Assembly (NCBI RefSeq): GCF_041146795.1
Contig: NC_135178.1
Span: 3,400,344-3,464,343, forward strand
Direction: 5' to 3'
Length of the DNA stretch: 64,000 nt
Source: Maylandia zebra
Lineage: Eukaryota; Chordata; Actinopteri; Cichliformes; Cichlidae
Notes under the pieces: generated by a model
Seen by the model: the letters and a program-made list of their open reading frames with translations, nothing else
Database searches by the model: none
What the model was told of the DNA's origin: nothing
In this document: positions 34,600 to 47,800 of the stretch, one piece after another
Numbering within the stretch: the first letter of the stretch is position 1
Layout of the letters: the number at the start of each line of letters is the position of its first letter
Made by a program: the position numbers and the translations under genes

Positions 34600-36300
34600 A
34601 TAGCAGCAAATATACAACAAACATCAAGCACTCATTCAAAATGAGTGTGGAAACAGAGTTATGATACGTAAATATTAAGATAAATATAGAGATATAACTA
34701 TACATATAAATCTAAAAGGACGAGTATGTCTTCAAATATGTCATGGTGTACATGGTGCATTGTGGTGTGATTAATTCTGTTCCACATTTGTGGATCTGAC
34801 CTAAGTGGATGAATTAAAGAGTGTGATAGCAGTAGACTTGTAGTCAAGAGACCAAGACAATACCAAGACCAGAGGGTATGGAGACCAAGACTCAGACAAA
34901 AAAGTCTTTAAACTGCAGCCAGATGCTGCTTCGTTTACGGGTGTCAGCCATATTTATGTATTTTTGCAATGCACAGCCCTCCTCTCTCTCACCCTCTCTT
35001 GTTTTTCACATAATGATATTATCCTATATCCTCGCATGTAATTGGCCACAATATGAAGGGATTGGAGCATAGCTGAGCCACTGTGTGAGAGCTGAGCAGC
35101 CAAAGGAAATTAAGTGAGGAGCCGGCTCTCGCTCAATGGGAGTCTATTCTTCTGATTCACTACAAAGCGCTCTCTAAGCACGGCTCTTAGAGCTGATGCT
35201 TTAGCGCACGGCACATTATCAAACGTTACGTTGTGTGTCATGGATACTGTTGACTCCATAGGCAGAGCCAGACATTTTATACACCTGGGGCTTAACCCTA
35301 AAGGGTCGTATGCATGTGGGATGGGGGTCAGAAATGACTGTGGCTGTGTTTTGAGTTTTGTTTAAAAAAGAATGACTTCATCTTTTACTGATGGCATGAA
35401 GTTGGCTTTAATGTTAGTTGTAAGGTCTTGGGGTTGTTACAGCTTCACCTTGATCACAAACTACACCACCGTCGAACTAAAACATAACATAAAATTCAAT
35501 GAAATAGTAAGATGAGTGAAATAAAGACATAAAATGATCTATATAACATACAAACATACCTCGCTGGCTGAGCCATGCTTTGAGGCAGAAATGAGCACTT
35601 TACAGATACTTTTAAGAAACAACTTTCTCTGAATTAAATTGGCTTCTCTTGCTTCAACTTGCCATGCTCACACATCAACATGGGCGTGCATCTCCCTCAG
35701 GTGCACCAGTGGGACCAACATGTAGTACAATAGTTCCTACATGAGAATTTTCACAATAAATTACCTAATGGCATATAAAATATGCATAGTGCAAAACAAA
35801 ATACATTAACTGAAAGTAAGGCAGTAAAACTAGTTTTTAATTAAGCAGCAAGGCAGAACAAAATCAGAGCTGTATCCAGACACGCAGACTAAACCCCAAT
35901 TCAACCAGACCCAGAACTGATCCTGAATTAAAACAGGACAACAACAGTTCAAAATCAGGACTACTTAGGATTTAACCACGACCAAACCAGAATCAGAACT
36001 AGATGATAGCAGCACTAAAATCATCATAAACTTGCACTATACTTGTTTTTTAATTCTACCAAAGTACAATATTTAGATTGAGAAAAATTTATATAATTAT
36101 TTATCCTTGTTGTGCAAACAAGCCTGCAAAACTTAATAAATATAGAATTTGAAAAATAACAAATGGTATCTAAAAAGAAACACTAGGTACGAGATACATG
36201 TTCTGATGAGTTTTGGCAAACAACCATCTGACCTCACCTGCTCTTATTCCATCTCTCTCTGTTCCTCTCTCTCCCTCTTTGTGCTGACAATCATCAAATA
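34600..36300. other. Intergenic, no gene seen
   Basis: A stretch near 35110-35220 (gagccggctctcgctcaatg) looks like hAT-derived debris. Otherwise no supported feature. Confidence 0.45.
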
Positions 36301-36302
36301 TA

Positions 36303-36910
36303 CAGTTGAAACCAGATATTTACAAACTCTTCAGATCAAAACACAAACACTTTTTTAATTGTAACATCAAATCAGACTAAATGTTTATTTTTGTTTAGAT
36401 TGATAAATATAAAAACACATTTGTTAACTTTAAGAGTAAAGAGAGAAAATCTGTATTTCTTAATTGCAAATGGCACCAAATTGTATTCAAACTGAGCCAC
36501 ACTTATGGAGCTCCACAGTTCTCTTCCTGGTGTTTTGTTGACATCTCTTGATGTTCCCATGTCACAGAAACAGGCTCTGTGTTTTGCCTTATATGCATCC
36601 ACAGCTGTGCCACCAGTTTACTCACATGGACTCTACGAACCAATCAGAAGCTTCTTCAGCTCAGAATGGAATCGTCTGCAGTTTTCTTATTAATTAACAT
36701 TAAACTTAGTGTACATGTACTCCTAAATTTGATGAAAGTGATAAAAATAGAAGCTCTGTCTCTTTTTATTCTGACATTTAACTAATTCGAAAGATATTTC
36801 AATATTTATTTATCTAAAACAAAACAAGTTTACTTTAAATTGATGTTGTACAGTAAAAAAAAATTGGTTTTATGTTTTTTCCCTAAAGTGTAAATATCTG
36901 GTTTCAGCTG
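36303..36910. mobile_element. Tc1/mariner-type transposon, non-autonomous
   Basis: Near-perfect terminal inverted repeats: cagttgaaaccagatattta at 36303 and taaatatctggtttcagctg ending at 36910. TA precedes the left end; the right flank reads TG, probably a mutated TA. At 608 bp the interior has no intact transposase. Confidence 0.8.
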
Positions 36911-37329
36911 TGAATATACTGCTGTGTGTTGAAGTTCCTCTTGTTTTGCATAGAAATATACTGAACAACATACAAAGCATAATATATAAAATAACATCTA
37001 CCTGAGTTTTTCTTTGAAAGAAGCTCCTTATGTCCATTGTTGTGTTCATCAGTACATAACTGAAACGCTTTGTTTAGCCGTGGAGGGAAACAACTGAAAA
37101 TATGAAATAAACACATGTGAGCTGAGACTCTCTAAAGAAACAGCTTTGTTGTTGTTCGGCTTTTCATTTCGCCATTTGTTGATTCACTTGAAGAGCGAGT
37201 AACGTAATATGGGTCAAGTGATCAGTTTGATATCAATCTTTCATGATTCACCGTCATATTTACATTATTTGTACCGAATTATTTGCTTTGGTACCTGGCA
37301 GGGGCGATTTTAGCCCATTTTGGGGGGTG

Positions 37330-38690
37330 CTTCAGCACTGTTTGCATTGACCACTGGTCAGTTCTGCATTTCGGGGCAATGAGTCTTTTGCTGCGTGTGC
37401 CCTGATGGTCCATCATGGAGGTGTGCATGGAGTGGGAGGGGTTGTCCATGATACAAAGAAGCTTTTTTAGCATTCTCCTCACAGACACCTCCTCTAGGTC
37501 CAGTCTGACACCCAGGACAGAACCAGCCTTTTTAATCGGTTTGTTCAGCCTGTTGGCATCGGCTGTCTTCACCCCACTGCCCCAGCACACAGCTGCAAAG
37601 AACACAACACTCTTTACCACAGAGTGATAAACATGGTCAGCATTTTCCTACAAACATTAAAGGACCTGAGCCGCCTCAGTAGGAAAAGCCGACTCTGCCC
37701 TTTTTTAAAGACAGCGTTGGTGTTCTTGGTCCAGTCCAGTTTACAGTCCAAGTGTACCCCCAGGTACCGGTAGTCCTCCAGGATCTCTACATCAGCCCCT
37801 CTGATGGTGACAGGGGGAGGAGGAGGAGCCTGCTTCCTGAAGTCCATGATCAGTTCCTTTGTCTTTGTGATGTTAAGTTGTAGATGGTTTAGCTCACACC
37901 ACTCAACAAAGCTGTCCACCACACTCCTGCACTCCTCCTCCTCCTGTCCGTCTGATACAGCCCACAATGGCAGAGTCATCAGAGAGTTTCTGCAGATGGC
38001 ATGACTGAAACTTGGACCTGAAGTCAGACGTGTAGAGGGTGAAGAGGAAGGGTGATAGGACCGTCCCCTGCGGCGCCCCAGTGCTGCTCAGGATGTTGTC
38101 CGAGCAGCAGCCCTTCAGCCGAACATGCTGTGGTCAACTTGTTAAGTAGTCTGTGATGCAAGCTACCAGTGGGGCATCCACCTGCATTTCTGTGAGCTTA
38201 TTCCCCAGCAGTGATGGTCTGATTGTGTTAAAAGCACTAGAGAAGTCAAAGAACATGACCCTCACAGTGCTTCCAACAATGTCCAGGTGAGAATAAGCCT
38301 GGTCCAGCAGGTAGATGATGGGGTTGATAAGCAAACTGTAGGGGGTCTAGCCAAGGCTCCACCAGCAGACGCAGATGTCTCAGGATGAGTCTCTCCAGCG
38401 TCTTCATGACATGTGAAGTCAGAGCCACTGGCCTGCAGTCACTGGGGGTCGACGGGTTAATCTTTTTAGGGACAGGAACCAGGCAGGATGTCTTCCAGAG
38501 TGATGGGACCCTCTGCAGTTTCAGACTCATGTTGAAGATCCGATGCAGAACTCCAGACAGCTGCGAAGCACAGCACCTGAGGGCCCTGGGACTGACACCG
38601 TCAGGGCCAGCAGCTTTACTGGAGTGGAGTCTGCCCAATTCTTGATGTCATCTTCTGAAAGGGACAGGGTGAGACAGGCTAAAAATGTTT
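37330..38690 (-). pseudogene. L2-like LINE, 5'-truncated RT
   Basis: Three minus-strand frames follow the order of an L2/CR1-type ORF2: 38246-38638 (KAAGPDGVSPRAL, LVPVPKK, CRPVALTSHVMKTLERL), 38134-38334 (VMFFDFSSAFNTI), then 37614-37979 (LNITKTKELIMDFRK, YLGVHLDCKLDW) and 37279-37620 (the CIMDNPSHSMH tail). The frames are broken and the endonuclease is absent, so it is a dead 5'-truncated copy. Confidence 0.82.
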
Positions 38691-38796
38691 CTCCAACTGA
38701 AAACGCTACGTCCAGATGAACAGAATCAACCTTTTGGGCTATGATTAGTGTAACTTTGCCAGTAACTCTTTAAAGTCAACAGTATACACTACTGTG

Positions 38797-39080
38797 GCTG
38801 TAGCTCAGGTGGCAGAGCAGGTCAGCCACTAATCAGAAGGTCGGTGGTTCGATCCCAGGCTGCCTCCTGACTGCATGCCAAATATCCTTGGGCAAGATAC
38901 TAACCTTGTTTGCCTACTGGTGGTGGTCAGAGGGCCCGGTGGCGCCAGTGTCCGGCAGCCTCGCCTCTGTCAGTGCGCCCCAGCTGTGGCTACAATGTAG
39001 CTGCCATCACCAGTGTGTGAATGACTGAATGTAGTGTGAAGCACTTTGAGGTCCTTAGGGACTAGAAAAGTGCCATTTAC
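38797..39080 (+). repeat. tRNA-headed SINE
   Basis: Box A tggctgtagctcaggtgg and box B ggttcgatccc head, then the same body as 16521-16842 (ggtggcgccagtgtccggca) and an aagcactttgaggtcctta tail. The head differs from the other copies, so it is a related subfamily. Confidence 0.75.
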
Positions 39081-41692
39081 ACTCCAACACATAAGGATTA
39101 TTATAGATAGATTCTATTATAATTTAATAGAATCCTTGCCATCCCTCACAAGTGAGCCCCAAATACATCTGTGGGTAACATTACTACATTTACTGTAAAA
39201 ACCACACAGGTTTACAGTTGGTTTTGAGCTTTATTTTTTGCTCAAAGCGCTCAAAATTTGGATGTGTTTGGTTGACTTCTACATGTTTTTTTACATTTTC
39301 TGGGAGTTCCTGTCATCAGGTTTGCTTTACTTACACAGTAGAACAAAGCTAGAAGCTGGAATAGAATTTGGTTTTATTTTTAGTCAATTTAACACTAAAT
39401 GTGTTTTCCTTCTTTATAAAAAGTTGACATGTATTATATTTTGATGGACTAATTCTGATCAGTTGTAACAGTCCACTTCATGCATGCTGACTCGAATCAT
39501 CCTCTGCTGAGCGACTTCTGAAACATGAAGAAACCTTTTTAAAATTTATACTGCTGTGAATGTTGTATATCTTGTAACAGTGACATGATGTTTACTGTGA
39601 GTGCTGAGCTTTGGTTATAGTAAACCTGCCTTGTGTTGTTTATCAGATATTCACACCAGAAGCATCAGCAAGAATTTTCTTTAAAAGAAAAGAAAAAACG
39701 AATCTGTTATGAAAACTGTTACGAAATCGATCACCTGAAAATAATGGATGTGTTTTTCTAGCTTTTCTTATCTACAGTACAAATATAGTGTGTATATAGT
39801 GAGGATGACATTTTTTTATTGAGATATTTTTATGAGTTTGCAGCTTGGTGTGTCTCTCTCTCTGCTTATATGAGTGAATGGAGCTCACCCGGCAGTATCT
39901 TGCTTTCTCCAATCTGTAAACCAGGATTATCAGAGTAGGATATTTATCTATATAATATTGATTTGATTACGCTTCAAATTCAGGTCAGAGAGAGGGTATT
40001 GTTTTCTTTTACACATGTGTGTTTAATAAATTAAAGCAGTAATGATTAAATTATTACAAATCACTCCAGTTGATAAAAATGTGAATTCTGGCGCCTGGCA
40101 GAACCTTGAAGCCGCAGGTGCGCCACCTGTTGGAACTGGGGTGAAGTGCACCAAAACTTCAGATTTTGTCAGAATTACGTGACCTGTGTGTTTTGAAAGC
40201 AATTGTTTTCTATAAGCTTCTGTCATCTCCGCAGAACATAAAGTTTCTGACTCGTGATTTCCAAAAGGCAGCCTGGATGAAATCCAATAATGAAAACTAG
40301 GCAGACATTAAACACTGAAGAAAGGAATTTATTGTACACAAAACTGGCAAAATAAAACATTTTCAGTTCAAGTCCGGGTTGTCTATTCCTGTCAATAAAA
40401 CACATTAAACAACTATAAAAAGAAAAGTGTTGCTTCACAAACTGTTTGTCTGATTAACTTTAACCCTGAGCACATCAGCAGAATTACCCACACTTTATAA
40501 CAGCAAAACAATAACAGGATGAACTGAGCAAAAAATCTTAATATGCAAACTGAAGAAAAAAACCTAATATTGAAAAGCATTTAAATGTGGTGTATAATAT
40601 TCAGATAAAAACCTGACCTTTCTGTTTGGCTCGAACAGTCTGTGAGATCTAGTTTTGTTAATGCTGACATGCCTGTAACAGTAACTGCACTGCTGTTGTA
40701 GGACTCCAAACTTTTTTGGTTTTGTTTATTTGTTTAAGCTACAAATCAATTGATAGATAACTTAGGGCTGTCCTAAAGTGGACCTTACTTTCTCTCACTT
40801 CTGGACAATCCAGTGGGCTAAAATTTACAAAGTAAACATGAATTTGATGAGACTTGAAAATGTGAATTGTAGCTCTTTTTCCAACAATCTTTCATATAAC
40901 CAAAGATTTCTGCGGTCAGTCTCTTCCTGCTGGCCTGATGCAGGTTGAAGAAACAGACACAGGCTTCACATTTCAACCTGAAAGCGGTGTCCTTGTTTTT
41001 ATATATTCTATGATAAAAGAATATAATAGATCATATTGACTGTATAAAATCAAGGCCGATATATCAATCTCTCAAAAAAATTCTATCATGCTGTCTTTGC
41101 ACTATTTTGCATTCAATTTGGGATTTAAATAATATTTTCAACACTCAGACAGTCGAAGCGGTCTCCAGGGTGAAACAATCGCACAAGTGCTGCTGATTTG
41201 CTGAGGAAAAATAGCCATGATAAACCAATCACATGACCAATTTAAGATGACATAGCAACAACCCAAGACAACCCTGAGTCTTCACTTTTGTGTTAAAAGT
41301 GTATGTTGTGTTGATAGGCCACGTAAAACTAGAGTCATGATAAAAAAAATATATGTAATGTTTTTTCCTGAATCGTTGTTTATGTTTACTGAGGGAAGAA
41401 ACAGTAAAAACTGCATTTTCTAAGGCAAACACTCAAAAGCACAAAAATTATAAAAAAACAAGAAACAAAACCATCCTTTCCTATTGGTGTTCTGTAAACA
41501 GTTTGAAATAGTTATCAGGTCTTTAAGTTTGACGTCATTAACCGTTTCTGGGTCCCGCAGTCAAACGATCACTGTGGCATCACTGAGAGTTACAAACTGT
41601 CTAAATTCTTTCATCTTTAATAAGATGATCAGTGTTCTGCTCTACCAGGTGTAACAATTAAGTTTAACTTCCAGGCATCCATGAAAACAGAA
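39081..41692. other. Intergenic, no gene seen
   Basis: AT-rich sequence with short frames only. No repeats I could name. Confidence 0.5.
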
Positions 41693-41698
41693 TTTATT
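41693..41698 (-). terminator. Candidate polyadenylation signal, ggt5-like
   Basis: AATAAA on the minus strand about 130 bp after the GGT stop codon. Confidence 0.4.
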
Positions 41699-41829
41699 AA
41701 ATTCAACAGAGTTAGAAGTTAGCAGGAAGTTAGCTCGCTAGCTTCCACTTAAACATAATATGCCATGTCCAGCTCTGCTATCATAACCTTAAAGCCATGC
41801 TGTATAACTGACATCACAGAGTCTTGGTC

Positions 41830-44800
41830 TCAGTAACCAGCTGCTTCACCATTTTTCCTTTTATCAGACCACGCAGAGATACAGTTGCCCGCTTTTTCCA
41901 CAGCGTTAACTGTGTTGTAGAATTTTGCTACTTTATGTCCCAGAGCTTCAAGACCATCAACTACATCCTGCAGAGCAAAGAGGAGAGAGACTCAGATGGA
42001 ACAAAACCTGTAGAAATTATTAATTTATCATTTAAATACACTGAATAAATTACCTTTTCAAGCTTGGATTCAAGTGTTACTTCACTTTGAGAGTCTACAA
42101 GAACAACCAGAGTATCAATTGCCTCCTTAAGACTCTTTCCAAACCAAAGGTGGTTCATGAGCGCCTTGGAGAGAAAAAATAAATCTATGAGGTGAGAATG
42201 TGATGATTACAGGATAAATTAGGGTGAAGAGTCCTCTTACTGTGATGCAACCTTTAACAGCAAAGACGGGCATCGGTCCACATGAATTTATTTTATTTAA
42301 TATGTAACGGCACCTTTGTGTGTACCATGCATACGTACCGAGGCCACAGCCGGTGGAATCATTTCAGAACCAGACCCTCCAATCACCAGCGTCTTCAACG
42401 GAGACTTCAGCACAGAAGGGGCCATATTGGAGGGAGGCCGCTCCCCTGAGAAATACAACAAAGACCTTGAACGGCGAAACTAGAAAGCAGAAATCAGTCT
42501 GTACACACATATTTGAGCATAAATCATTCATACAAATGTTTCATACACAAATCAGTGACTGTATTTTCTTGCAGTATTTTCATACCTGGATTGCGGGGGC
42601 AGTGGAGCCTATCCTAGCTATCATAGGGTGAGAGGCAGGTTAAACCCTGGTCAGGTCGCTAGCCTGATGCAGAGCTAACACAGAGAGACACTCAACCATT
42701 CACATTCACAACTATGGGCAATTTAGAATCACCAATTAGCCTAACCCTACTAACTGCATGTCTTTGGACTGTGGGAGGAAGCCAGAGTACTCAGAGAGAA
42801 CTCACAAACATGGGGAGAACATGCAAGCTCCCCACAGGAGGTGGGATCGAACTCAGGGCCTTCTTGCTATAAGGCAACATTGCGCCACCGTGCTGCCCTA
42901 TCTATATACAGTATAAATGAATATAAATATCCATATACTGTTAAATCACAACAGCACATTTATATTATAAGGTTAACCCACTTCAGTAGAGACAAAACTG
43001 AACAATAAGACGAGCCCCTTGTGAGCAGGTACTTAATGACAGTGTGAAGGAAAAACTCACTTTTAACAGCAAGAAACCTCCAACAGCACCAGGCTCACAG
43101 AGGGGCAGTCATCTGCTGTGACCAGCTGAAGAGTGAGGTGAGGAAGACAGGACAGATTTAGAGAGCTCGTGTAATTTGTGTTTATAGAAGTTCACTCAGA
43201 GCTCAACTGTGCCTGTTTTTGAACATTCAAAACATTTCAGTAGGCTATGGCATTAAATGGAAAATGGCATTTTAATCCAAATTTACATGATGTGCTTCAG
43301 TTTGGCAGTTTTGTTGATTGTTTTCATCAATTGTCAGATGACAAGGTGTCACAATGAATTATGAAATGCAATTTTCTGCGCTCATTTCCTCAATGGTGCT
43401 TTTGTTTGGTACTCTTAGATTAATAATTCATGGTGTGCAGTTTCCTGAGGTGTTGTTGTTTTTCTTTCAAATTTCTTATATTTGCCCCCCAACATGCTAA
43501 CATGTGCAAACATGCATATTTATAAAGTATATGTTATATTAACCAGCGGTCCCCAACCCCCGGGCCTTGGACCGGTCCGTGAGTCGTTTGGTACCGGGCC
43601 GCGAGAGTTGAGGCTCAGGTGTGAAATGTATAGTTTTCAGGGTTTTTATCGGTTGTCAGTGTTATTTTGTTATCGTTTTTATTGTTAACTCGGTTTTCCT
43701 GGGTCTTTTCACGTGTGTTATGAATAAATCTTCTTTTTTTCGGTACCGGTACTAGTTTTATTTTGTTGTATTTATCCGCGACACCTTAAAGGCCGGTCCG
43801 TGAAAATATTGTCGGGCATAAACCGGTTCGTGGCGCAAAAAAGGTTGGAGACCGCTGATATTAACCATGCTAAACACGTTAGTTGAAGTAAAGATGAAGA
43901 TGAAGTACAACTGCGAATTAGCACTATACAAATCAGAACTGAGGTCCAGAATATTTGTTAATAAATATTAAATTCAGAAGGAATCCTGCTGATCCCTTAC
44001 CATGAAAGATGTTATGAGCTCGACCACAAAAGTCATTTAGATGGTTGTTGAGGATGATTCCAGTGCTTGAAGAGAGGACATTGGACCCAAATCTGTAAAG
44101 AGTAAACATTAAATGAACTAGGTCTAAACCCTGTGACACTGTTGTGGAAAAGTCAGCTGGTTTCTAACAGTGAAACAGAATGATGCAGGTACTGACTCAT
44201 CGTTGATGCTGCTGGTGACAGACACAGCAGATCCATCTTCAGCCAGCACAGATACATGTGTGGTGCCGATGCTGTCCAGATATGAGTTTTTGCCGTAATA
44301 CTGGGGATCGTGAGTCTTGTCGCTGCTGATCAAACTCCGTATGTGGTTGGCAAAGCTATCCTCTGTCAAATTCTTTGCCATCTGTGTGAAATACAGAGAA
44401 TTAAGACCCATAATTAAATAAGCACATTACAGAAAATACATTGATATCAAGAAAATTAACAATTTACAGCCAAATATTAACAGAATTTTGATCATTGATG
44501 CATCACTGACGCTGCTGGTGACAGACACAGCAGAAGCATCTTCAACCAGCGACTTGCAAAGTCGCAAGCTCACCCCAGCAAATTAACCCAAAGTCCGACT
44601 GTGCAATGCTCAGAGATATTACAAAAAACTTCAGACCTCAACTCATTATCAATGTGCATAAACCGACTGTGGTGGGATGTGGTTTGTGGATGAGCTGCAG
44701 GCGGGGTGGAGCACAGGGTTCAGGCAGAGCAGAGGCTGATGTGGTGTTGCTACATTTACTCGTTTAGTCACTTAAATATAATCATACTATATGCAACAAA

Positions 44801-47800
44801 GCAGGTGCAAATCTGTAGGATTTTCAGATACTTACTTTATCTGAGCTGAAGTTTGGATCTCTGATATGTTTCTTTAATCCATTGGCAAATTTTAAAGCTT
44901 CAATATAACGGTGATAAAACAAAATCTTTTCATCAGTCATGTTAGGTTCTGATTCCATTTTGTATCCTGAAAATATAAATAATTGTTTGTTTTTTATTTA
45001 AAACATCCATTTCTAGTGTATCACATTTGTAAAGATTGATAAGGATCATCTCCACATGCTAGAAGCAACAATCAGGAACCTTTCATGGTGTTGAGGATGA
45101 AGCTGAGGATGGCTCCTCCTGAAGGAGGCGGAGGGAAGTACATCCGGTAATCTCCCAGAGAAATATTCCACGCATCAGTCACATTAGCTTGATACGATGC
45201 CAAGTCCTCCAGTGTGAGTGTTCCTCCTGAGCAAAAACATTAAAACAAATGATTTTGTTGAGCAAAAATGAACACAACGCATTTCATAATCAAGACTTTG
45301 AATGGATCCAGACAGATCAGAGTGTAGCACACAGTGATCATGGTAGATTTTTACAGAACGAATCGATTTGTTAATTTGTAATTAGATCATTGTGCCTGGC
45401 AAACAGAAAATGTTCAGAAAAGAGAGCAGGATGAATCCCGTCTGATAATACCTGCTTTCTGTATGTCACTGATTAAATTCTTTGCTATTGTTCCGTTGTA
45501 AAACACATCTGGTCCCTCGTTTGCGATCGTCTCCAAAGTGTCAGCCAGTTTCTCAAATTTCACAGTATCCCCGGTCTTAAGCAGGTTCCCATTTTTATCT
45601 AAATATAACTCCCTAAAACACAAAGACAGTGAAATAATAATAATAATGATTGCATTTATATAGCACTTTTCGGGGCCCTCAAAGCGCTTTACAACACCAC
45701 TATTCATTCACTCTCACATTCACACACTGGTGGAGGCAGCTACATTGTAGCCACAGCCGCCCTGGGGCAGACTGACAGAGGCGAGGCTGCCGGACACTGG
45801 CGCCATCGGCCCCTCTGGCCAACACCAGTAGGCGACGGGTGAAGTGTCTTACCCAAGGACACAACGACCGAGACTGTCCGAGCTGGGGCTCGAACCGGCA
45901 ACCTTCCGGTTACAAGACGAACTGCCAACTCTTTGAGCCATGATCGCCTAAAACATTCATTTGTATTTTTGAAATCACATTGTTGGTGTATTTCATACCG
46001 TAGTGACGTGTTGCCAATGCGTGGGATGTGTTGACCTTGGTAGTGAGGAATAGGGAATCCTCCTCTGGCTAATTTGATGGTCGGCTGAAAGAGGTCGGCC
46101 CACGGCAACTTCCCATAAAGCCGGTGTGCCGCTTCATAACCTCGAATTTCCCCAGGAACCCCAATCCATCTGCTATCTGGTTAGACAGATAATGGGTAGT
46201 CAGGGCTGGAAAGTCCCACATACATTTACTCGTGTTTTGAGTAAACTGTAAGGTCCTGACCTTTAATGGTCTGAGATGACATTTGTTATAATTTGGTGCT
46301 TTGTAAATAATCTATTCTATTCTGCTCCATTTCAGAGGGAAACACTGTAATTTTTAAATGTGTGTCTGTTTGTAACTGATTGTGTTAGAGATAACATTTT
46401 GCATCCTACACTTACTTTTAGTTTATTTCACTACATTTACATATTTACACTATTTCTGGCTTAAAGAAGCATTTAGCATCTTATACTTACTTTTCTTACT
46501 GTTTATGCAGCCTGTGTGCAGGAGTGTAGCACAGAACTCTGGACCCTATAAATAAATGGTGTCTGGAGCCCCCTTTCTTTTCTTGATCCATTTACCTCAC
46601 ACATATTTTAATTTCTATTTTCTTTATTTATTTATTTTATGTCCGCCACAAGTGAACTGCTATAATAAATACTCCTCGTATTGCTGTCCATCCCATAGGT
46701 CAAAGTCAACACACTATAGACAATCAGGAAGTAATGCAGGAAGGTCTTTTGTACTCTGCTGACAGCAACATAAGGGACAGGGACATGTGCATCCACAGCA
46801 GCCTGTGTCTCTGGCCTCACAAGATCTCACAAGATTTCCAGCTTAAACTCCATAGACAGATAATCTGCCACAGAACGAGTGAAGATTAGCCAAATTAGAA
46901 ACAATGACTGATAAAGATGGACTTGTGAGGAAAGTTAAGATTTGTCCTGGGGACCAGAAAATGGGAAAGATGGACAGCATCCTGGCAAGCTGTCTACACA
47001 AATCAGAAAGTTCCCCAACCAGAAGCCCTGGATCAACGGTCAGGTACGACACATGCTGCGTACTCGCTCTCTTGCATTCAGATCAGGCAATGAGATGGAG
47101 TACAAAGCTGTGAAGTACACACTGAGGAAAGCCATTACAGCAGCTAAGAGGCAGTACTTCTATTCTTCTGCTGACCCCAGGCGGATGTGGCAAGGCACAT
47201 CACAGAATATAGGGCCACCACCAACACCATCAGCTCCACAGGTGGTCTGCTGGAGGATCTCAACCCGCTTTACACCTGCTTTGAGACCCCCCAGACCTCC
47301 CAGATCCTCCACACCTCCCATATCTCCCAGAACCTCTAGACCTCCAAGACCTTCCAGAACCCCCAGATTACCCGACCCTCTCCCCCGCCAGCGGTCTCAA
47401 TAGACCAAGTGCACAAGGTCCTGAGGAAGATCAACCACCGCAAGGCAGCAGGACCAGACAACATCCCTGGACGGGCCCTTAGAGCATGTGCTAACGAGCT
47501 GGCTGATGTTCTCACCTCCATCTTTAACCTTTCCCTCAGTCGGAGCATAGTTCCCACATGCTTCAAGACCACAACTATCATCCATCTCCCCAAGAAAAGC
47601 CCAGCCACCTGCCTAAATGACTACAGACCAGTTGCACTCACTCCAATCATTGCAAAGTGTTTTGAGAGAGTGGTGCTGGCCTACATTAAATGGTAAATGA
47701 CCTGTATTTGTATAGCGCTTTTCTAGTCCCTAAGGACCCCAAAGCGCTTTACATATCCAGTCATCCACCCATTCACACACACATTCACACACTGGTGATG

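Noticed and set aside
38797-38870. tRNA gene
   Set aside because: Box A and B are present but the sequence continues into the SINE body shared with other copies, and no complete cloverleaf with acceptor stem was found.
46843-47113. Short genes at the LINE start
   Set aside because: Both strands show frames, but the plus strand leads into LINE ORF2; no separate gene.
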